A stretch of DNA of 64,000 bases from Chrysogorgia sp. JL179-B06 (taxonomy: Eukaryota > Cnidaria > Anthozoa > Scleralcyonacea > Chrysogorgiidae): NCBI GenBank assembly GCA_035772405.1, contig JAYKKM010000222.1, positions 1,715,501-1,779,500 of the forward strand, read 5' to 3'. Shown here in pieces: positions 58,326 to 64,000 of the stretch. Each line of letters opens with the position of its first letter. Within the stretch, counting starts at the first letter, position 1. The notes beneath the pieces were generated by a model that was not told where the DNA came from, did no database searches, and was given only the letters and a program-made list of their open reading frames with translations. The translations under genes and the position numbers were made by a program.

Positions 58326-58514
58326 TCAAATTTTAATAGATATTGCAGAGGTGAGGATTTTAAAATCAGAGAAGGAAATAAGGTGTTTGGTGAAATGATT
58401 ATGTGATAAAACACTGGATAGAGAAGAAACAGAACGTTTCTTTCCAGTTATAGAGGAAATACCCATATGTTTGGAGATTCGTGTGTGAATGTGTCGGCAT
58501 GTTTGTCCGACATA
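58326..58514 (-). pseudogene. Penelope GIY-YIG endonuclease, fragment
   Basis: YVGQTCRHIHTRISKHMGIS is a diagnostic Penelope GIY-YIG segment (the YxG...R region). It is followed by SSVLSHNHFTKHLISFSDFKIL. Its upstream half lies at 61,889 and beyond, cut off by the LINE. Confidence 0.75.
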
Positions 58515-58591
58515 AAAATAATAATAATTTTTTATTAAAAACCAATATTGCAGCAATAGCTGAATTACATTGGATGAAATAATTACATTAT

Positions 58592-59719
58592 TTACATATT
58601 AAATTGATGCACAGATGCAGGAATAAAAGAATTTCGAAATCTATTAGTAGAATAGCGAGGTTCGATAAAAAATCGCTTGTGTCTTAATGAGTATCTAGCA
58701 TTAACGTTAAAAGTTGGTAAAAGATTGTACAATTTGTGGTTTGGATCATTCATAATTGACCTGAATAATTTCTGACAGAGAGCTTGACGTCGATCAGACA
58801 AGGGGTAGAGCTTTGTAATCTCCAAGCCATCACTGTACGATATCTCCGGTCCTAAGATGATGAAAAGGGCTCGTTTTTGAATACGCTCAAGATCGTCGCT
58901 TAGATATCTTGGCAGAGCATAATGGAAAACAGGGGCAGCATATTCGATGATACTGCGAATACACGAACTATAGAAATAGATCATATCGCCACGAGGTACT
59001 TTGGCACGTTTAAGCTGCCTCAAGAAGTACAAACGTTTGGAAGATCTTTTAATAACACACTCTATGTGATTGTTCCATTTCAAATCATTGCTGATGATAA
59101 CCCCCAACACTTTGGCATAACTTACAATTTCAAGTTCTTTATGATTTATGGTCAAGGGATGACAAAAATTTTCCACTCTGGAGAATTGGATTCGCATTTC
59201 TTTACACTTTTTTTCATTCAATGTAAATTTTAACTGTACTGATTGATATTCGATGCTGTTTAAAGTCGTCTGCATTTCGCTTGATGATCCTTTGGGAACC
59301 ACTTCGGTTGCTGTTAGGTCGTCGACATATTTCCAAAGATCATTACCATCTGTGTCCAGGTCATTGATCATTAAGAGATAGAGCCAGGGACCTAATTTTG
59401 TACCCTGTGGTACTCCTGCTGGGACTGAAGACCAACTAGAAAAAACATCATTTCCCAACTTTACTCTCTGTTGACGATCGGTGAGAAAATCAATCACCCA
59501 GAACACCACCCAACTTGGCAGATCTAATGATTCAAGCTTTCTTTTCAGGATATGATGATCGACCAAATCGAAGGCTTTCTTAAAATCCAATAACGCCAGC
59601 CTAACTAGAGCACCATTGCCGTCCGTCGAGCTTGAGAGCTGATGAATAATGCTAATAAGGGCTTGGGTGGTTGATGATCTAGGGACTGTTCCAAACTGAC
59701 GTCCGTCCACTATCTTCAA
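58592..59719 (-). pseudogene. LINE reverse transcriptase, core and C-terminal part
   Basis: 375-residue open frame. FGTVPRSSTTQALISIIH, motif A LALLDFKKAFDLVDH, motif B AGVPQGTKLGPWLYLLMIND, catalytic YVDD (KYVDDLTATE; Val where the 16.5-kb LINE has Ala), then KVLGVIISNDLKWNNHI, RSIIEYAAPVFHY and LERIQKRALFIILG. A frame change at about 59,730 separates it from the upstream ORF. Confidence 0.85.
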
Positions 59720-59734
59720 AATGGCAGGTTTTAC

Positions 59735-60925
59735 TTATCCTTCAACTACGACCTCCTCAGCCACCTTTGACAGAACAGGTGTCAGTGATATTGGTCTCAA
59801 ATGTAAGTTGATATCTAAAACAGGTTTTTGCTTAGATAAAGGTGTTACGTTTGCCATTTTCCAAGAAGCAGGTAAGCCACGTTCACGAAAAGACCTATTT
59901 AATATGTCATTTACTGGCTTAGATAAAACATCCGCATTTTCTTTGAATATCCAGGGCGAGAGGCCATCTGGTCCGGGTGCTTTTGAAGGTTTTAGATGCA
60001 GTAATTGTAGAAACACTGAATTTTCGGTACACACGTCCTCCAAGGCAGATACTTCAATTTGTGAGGGATCTTCTTGTCGAGAGGGTAAAGTTGTGAAAGA
60101 GGCCATAGGTGATAAAAAGGCTAAATTGATGCGTTCGGCCAATTCTTTTTGCTGCTCATGAGAAAAACCTGTGCTCTCATTGTCATTCAACATTAGCAGG
60201 CGTAGTTCGTTAGATGGTGATGTAGGGTCCATTCCGCACAACGATTTAACATGTTTCCACCAAAGCGCAGGTTTTAATTCTTTCAGATGCTTCACTTTCG
60301 AGTGGAAAAATGAAGCACGACATTTCTTCCTTTCGCGATTAACTCGGTTACGAAGAACTTTGAAACGGACTGTGTCGCCGTTAGTAAGCGCTTCCTGGCG
60401 TTGTGTAATAAGAGATTTAAAACTGGGTGTTATCCAAGCTGGCTCATTAGAACAAGATTTCATACTTTCCAAGGGAAGCAAAATGTCCATACCAGTACGG
60501 ATAATAGTTTCGAAAGTAATAAGTTTGTCTGCACAGCTTTGGCTTTGATTGAGAATCGACCAGTCGATTTCGTTAATAAAGGTACTGAAGGCTGTTCTAT
60601 TGCTTGGTCGCAGGTCTCTAATTTTGCGTATAATTCTCGTTTCTTGAGAAGTACGTCTTGTTTTCGGTTTAAGCAGAATAGTCAGGTGATCAGAGAGACC
60701 AAATGACGACAATTTCTCAGGGGTTGAATAATATTCTTTTAAATCAGTTAGTATTAAATCCAAGGTATTATTTCCGCGAGTTGGGAAATTGACCAATTGT
60801 TTAAGTCTAAAATGTCTAGAAAACCCACTAACGTTCAACTTGTTGAAGTCACCGAGAAGAACCGTGCCAGTATTAGGAAAGCTAGACTCGAAGGCTGAAA
60901 GTTGACAGAATAAATAATCGTTCAT
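59735..60925 (-). pseudogene. LINE endonuclease C-terminal part and RT N-terminal part
   Basis: 396-residue open frame: VLLGDFNKLN, NTLDLILTDL and GLSDHLTILL (EEP catalytic region), a linker with PAWITPSFKSLITQRQEA, then RT blocks LHLKPSKAPGPDGLSPWIFK and LRPISLTPVLSKVAE. It joins 58,592-59,719 by a one-base shift. Confidence 0.85.
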
Positions 60926-60957
60926 GGCTGGCGCATTAGAACTAGGTGGATGATATA

Positions 60958-61608
60958 CTATTCCGATAATGATGGATGAAAACCCTCTCGGGAGGCGAAA
61001 AGGCCGGGCTTTAATCCATATAGTACCTCAAAAAGGTCATGATGATACTGAGATAAGACCTCGTAGGGAATAGAGTCGTTGACATAGCAACAAACACCAC
61101 CATGTTGACCATTAACGCGGTCTCGGCGAACAATGTTAAAGCCTGGAATGTTAATAACATTGTTGTGAACTAAGTCTGTCAACCATGTCTCGGTAAAGCA
61201 TGCGAAATCGACAGGGTGGTTAAGAACAACTGAACGAATTTCATCGATCTTTGGTGCCAAGGACATCGTATTAGACAGAAGAAAACTAGGGACGAAGTTG
61301 AGGCAATCTGGACGTTGAGTTACTTGGTTATCTTGAATTGTGATTGACGAAGAATCGTCAGCGAGCGAAGGAGTTATGTCTTCAACCTGAATATTTAATA
61401 GATCTATAACAATGAGGTTATTCCTATTTGGGCCATTAAGCCTAGCTGAATGAATAGTCAATGAGTCACGTTTCGCTCCGGTAGAAGTTTTTGTCGACTT
61501 GCCAAAACAAAAATTTTGCCTATATGTTGTTATTCTAGGCTTAATTCTTGAGTTATTTGATGTAAACTGGCCCCCACGACTGCCTCTCACCTTGCGTAGG
61601 ATCCCCAT
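60958..61608 (-). pseudogene. LINE endonuclease N-terminal part
   Basis: 216-residue frame starting MGILRKVRGSRGG. A basic leader, then LNFVPSFLLSNTMSLAPKID, FACFTETWLTD and DRVNGQHGGVCCYVND (EEP motifs). The frame changes near 61,020, after which another frame reads GIVYHPPSSNAP to join the next ORF. No 2A-like motif seen. Confidence 0.8.
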
Positions 61609-62184
61609 TGATTTTCATATAGTCAACCAAGTATATAACGACAGTTGTTTTGCCGGTCTCTGAAATCCAGTTTGACGAAGACCTTGAGATTGAACTTGGG
61701 TGGAAACTTTGTACCAACATCGCAGCGAAAGAAGATAATTTTTTGAGTAACTGAGCATTATATGATAACTCTGCTAGTCTAATAAACTAACAGTTATGAA
61801 CAATCCAAGAACCAGCGAAGATAATCCACAATTTTTTTTAAATAACGAAGAGCTATACAATAAGCAGCCTGACGGCGCTATTTACATATATGACATGCAT
61901 CACAGGATTGACACTTATATGAATAAACAACATGAGATCTCAAACTAATGGAAACATTTTGAATGGGAAAAATTACAAAGACAACCAGACGGACGGAAAA
62001 CAAAATGAATACTTGACTGTGCCGGATAGGCAGATGAAAGCAATTTACGTGATTGCGTTCGGATTTGAGTCCCAGTAAAAGGAAGGCAAAAATATAAAAA
62101 ATCTATTTAGAGCAAGAGGTAACTTTAGGTTTGCAGGAAAATATTTTGTCAAGATAAACACGTAAACAGCTATCTACAAAATTA

Positions 62185-62518
62185 CATGTTCTCAGGATTT
62201 ATGGTGAAGGAAAATTTCGAGTGTTGGAATATATACATTTTAAGACCAAACCGGGACCAGTTGCGAAAAATGCAACTTCAAGGCCTTCTGGCTGTCCAAC
62301 TTCCTTGAAGTTGCATTTTTCGCAACTGGTTCCCCAGAATCTTATCCTGGCATTACCACCACCATATATACAGAACTCGTGACTAGGCTCTCGGCAAAGG
62401 CTTCCGTCGCAGGGTCGCGGGTTCAATTCCAGCCGGAAGGCCTTGAAGTCGGTTTGGTCTTAAAATGTATATATTCCAACACTCCAAATTTTCCTTCACC
62501 ATAAATCCTGAGAACATG
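62185..62518. mobile_element. TA-flanked foldback with inner hairpin
   Basis: Arms of about 68 bases (CATGTTCTCAGGATTTATGG... and complement) with TA on both sides. Inside, CCAGTTGCGAAAAATGCAACTTCAAGG is inverted at 62,305-62,332. A tRNA-like B-box (GGTTCAATTCC) lies near 62,422. It breaks the Penelope RT-to-linker reading. Confidence 0.75.
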
Positions 62519-62529
62519 TAGTTTAATCG

Positions 62530-64000
62530 AGTGAAATGCCAAATATTACCTGTATCTACAAAATTAGTTGGATAACCGTTAAGACTGAAAACTTCCTTAA
62601 GTTTTTCACAAAAGAACCATTTTGCGCAAGTTATTTTAATGTCCAGGAAAGAGAGAGTAGAGTTAGTTTCAAGTTCATGAGCAAATTCCATACTAGAGTG
62701 TTTTGAGTTAAGATATGATAGAAAGGGAATTACAGGTTCTTCAGAACGGAATAGCAAAAAACAATCATCAACATAACGACGCTAATGAATAGGTTTAAAT
62801 AATAGGTTTTATCAGGACAATCAGAAAACCAAGATTTTTCATGAAACGAAAGGAAAATATTAGCAAAGAAGGGACCAAGTGGTGAACCCATAGCAACCCC
62901 GTCAATCTGTTCGAACAATTCACCGTTCATCGTAAATTGGTCACGAGAAAATCCACGAAAACGAATAGCATTGTTAAAGATTTTATCAAGGATAATATTA
63001 ATGGTTTCATCTAATGGTATGTTAGTAAATAGTGATTTAATATCAAAACTAGCCATAATAAAATTATTACTTTGGTGAAAGATTACGTATCTCCTTTACA
63101 AACGAAAATGTGTCGGAGACAGTGTTAGAATTAGTTGAAAAAGGGCGCAAAAGAGGAGCAAGAAATTTAGCAATTTTGTACGAGTGAGTGCTGATAGAGG
63201 ACATAATAGGTCTAAGAGAAAAGTTAGGTTTATGTACCTTAGGAAGGCAATATAAAATGCCAGGGCGAGAACCAATAGGTCGTTATCATATATAAAGTGA
63301 AATGATTTCTTCATTTTTCAATGATTTCTTCATTTTTAAGTTATTTAAGGAAGTTCTTTAACGCGATTGTAACGGTTGAATGCAAGGGCGGCGGAATAGG
63401 GGGGGGGGGGGGGGGGGCCTACGGGGGCTATAGCCCCCAATATTTGAAATGAGCCCCCTAAATTTTTAGGATCTTAGAGCTAAAACACCGTTTGTTCCCA
63501 TGTTTAACGCCAACGGATATTCAGCGAAAGTTAAACTAAATTATTCCGCAAAGGTCTGGTTCATTTTCCCCTTGAATTCTGGTGCCTTGTCGGTTCTTAC
63601 AAACTTTCTCACCTCCCAAACGTGCACATTTTGGGCACAATCGATGAACCTGACAATTCTGTGAGGAATAGTCTCAGTATGCAGGAACTACCATTCCAGA
63701 GACTCTAGTTTCCAAACATTTTCTGGGGGAGCATGCCCCACACCCTATAGACGTTGCAGTTAGCCCCCCAAAAACACACCATCTTCCGCCGCCAATGATT
63801 GAATGTTGTTTTGATAGGGTCGTCGTTTACGGATTTAAATTTGGATTTATCTTCAAGAATACTTTGCATTCTTGAGGTGTAGTCTTTCCTATTGACGATA
63901 ACAACGCCATTTTCTTTGTCGGGTTTGATCAGATAAATGTCATGAAATTTGGTAATTGCAAATCTATTTTCAGAATTGAAATCGGTTAAATATTGACTGA
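62530..64000 (-). pseudogene. Penelope-like reverse transcriptase, interrupted
   Basis: Pieces in order: IKPDKENGVVIVNRKDY (about 63,930), GILYCLPKVHKPNFSLRPIM (about 63,240), ASFDIKSLFTNIPLDETI (63,053), GVAMGSPLGPFFANIFLSF (about 62,890) and FLSYLNSKHSSMEFAHELE then LSFLDIKI (about 62,690). These are hallmark blocks of Penelope-like RT. Frame changes and the two MITEs inactivate it. Confidence 0.85.
63383..63797. mobile_element. hAT-like MITE, 415 bp
   Basis: Tips CAAGGGCGGCGGAA and TTCCGCCGCCAATG. Flanks GTTGAATG and ATTGAATG match at 7 of 8 positions, fitting a hAT duplication. Contains a long G run (63,400-63,417). The interior is similar to 12,064-12,170. Confidence 0.75.

Larger units (their letters stand above)
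58515..61883 (-). mobile_element. CR1-like LINE, nearly full length, inserted in Penelope element
   Basis: Flanked by ACATA on both sides (58,510-58,514 and 61,884-61,888), a 5-bp duplication that also restores the Penelope reading (CHIY joined to VGQTC). From the minus-strand 5' end: an untranslated region, EEP endonuclease, RT and a 3' tail with an AATAAT-type run at about 58,515-58,545. Only two frame changes were seen, so it is among the youngest LINEs in the window. Confidence 0.85.
57900..64000 (-). mobile_element. Penelope-like element with nested insertions
   Basis: Read on the minus strand from 64,000: RT N-terminal part; hAT-like insert (63,797-63,383); RT core to about 62,530; foldback insert (62,518-62,185); linker region with LPFTGTQ and RRLCNF-like pieces and SHVVYSYKCQSCDACHIY (to 61,889); LINE insert (61,883-58,515); GIY-YIG domain (58,514-58,326); 3' region to about 57,900. 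Frames are broken in places. It continues past the right edge of the window. Confidence 0.8.

Noticed and set aside
58922..60706. Plus-strand frames up to 146 codons
   Set aside because: Shadows of the LINE reverse transcriptase and endonuclease.
62199..62426. Protein containing CDGSLCREPSHEF
   Set aside because: Antisense of a tRNA-like and foldback repeat; commonly seen as a false frame.

Overview
The window reads as a TE-rich stretch of an invertebrate animal genome. It has GT-AG introns, CR1/L2-like LINEs, a Penelope-like element, a PIF/Harbinger transposon, tRNA-derived SINE heads, many foldback MITEs and long (TA)n tracts. A cnidarian is my best guess from the overall character of the repeats, but nothing here proves it.

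Positions 1-7,700 differ sharply from the rest. They form an AT-rich block of at least a dozen small, intronless genes packed on both strands. Many have a TATA-like box roughly 30-55 bp upstream of the ATG and an AATAAA at or just after the stop, which is a virus-like layout. One gene is a Fic-domain protein running off the left edge. At least six others appear to belong to one paralogous family of about 85-220 residues that I cannot assign to a known family. Two small Cys-rich genes form a tandem pair. Four genes change frame only at A/T homopolymers, which suggests indel errors, decay or frameshifting. A 5'-truncated LINE sits inside the block, so it is most likely endogenous.

Positions 7,700-37,480 are mostly repeats: minisatellites, (TA)n, hAT-like and TTAA-flanked MITEs, a degenerate 3.2-kb LINE with a 2A-like motif, and several LINE 3' ends. 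One credible host gene lies at 21,558-22,008 (minus strand, two coding exons, signal peptide, Cys-rich).

Positions 37,490-42,673 are a complete-looking autonomous PIF/Harbinger element. It has long inverted termini, an apparent 3-bp target duplication, an uninterrupted 421-residue DDE transposase on the minus strand, and a convergent six-exon Myb/SANT-like gene whose inferred exons keep phase throughout.

Positions 42,700-55,600 hold local duplications and a roughly 10-kb array of imperfect copies of a composite repeat (LINE remnant, tRNA-like SINE head, foldbacks). Several later insertions can be timed because sister copies keep the empty site. Positions 57,100-64,000 are a Penelope-like element (RT plus GIY-YIG) on the minus strand, interrupted by a nearly full-length 3.4-kb LINE with a 5-bp target duplication and by two MITEs.
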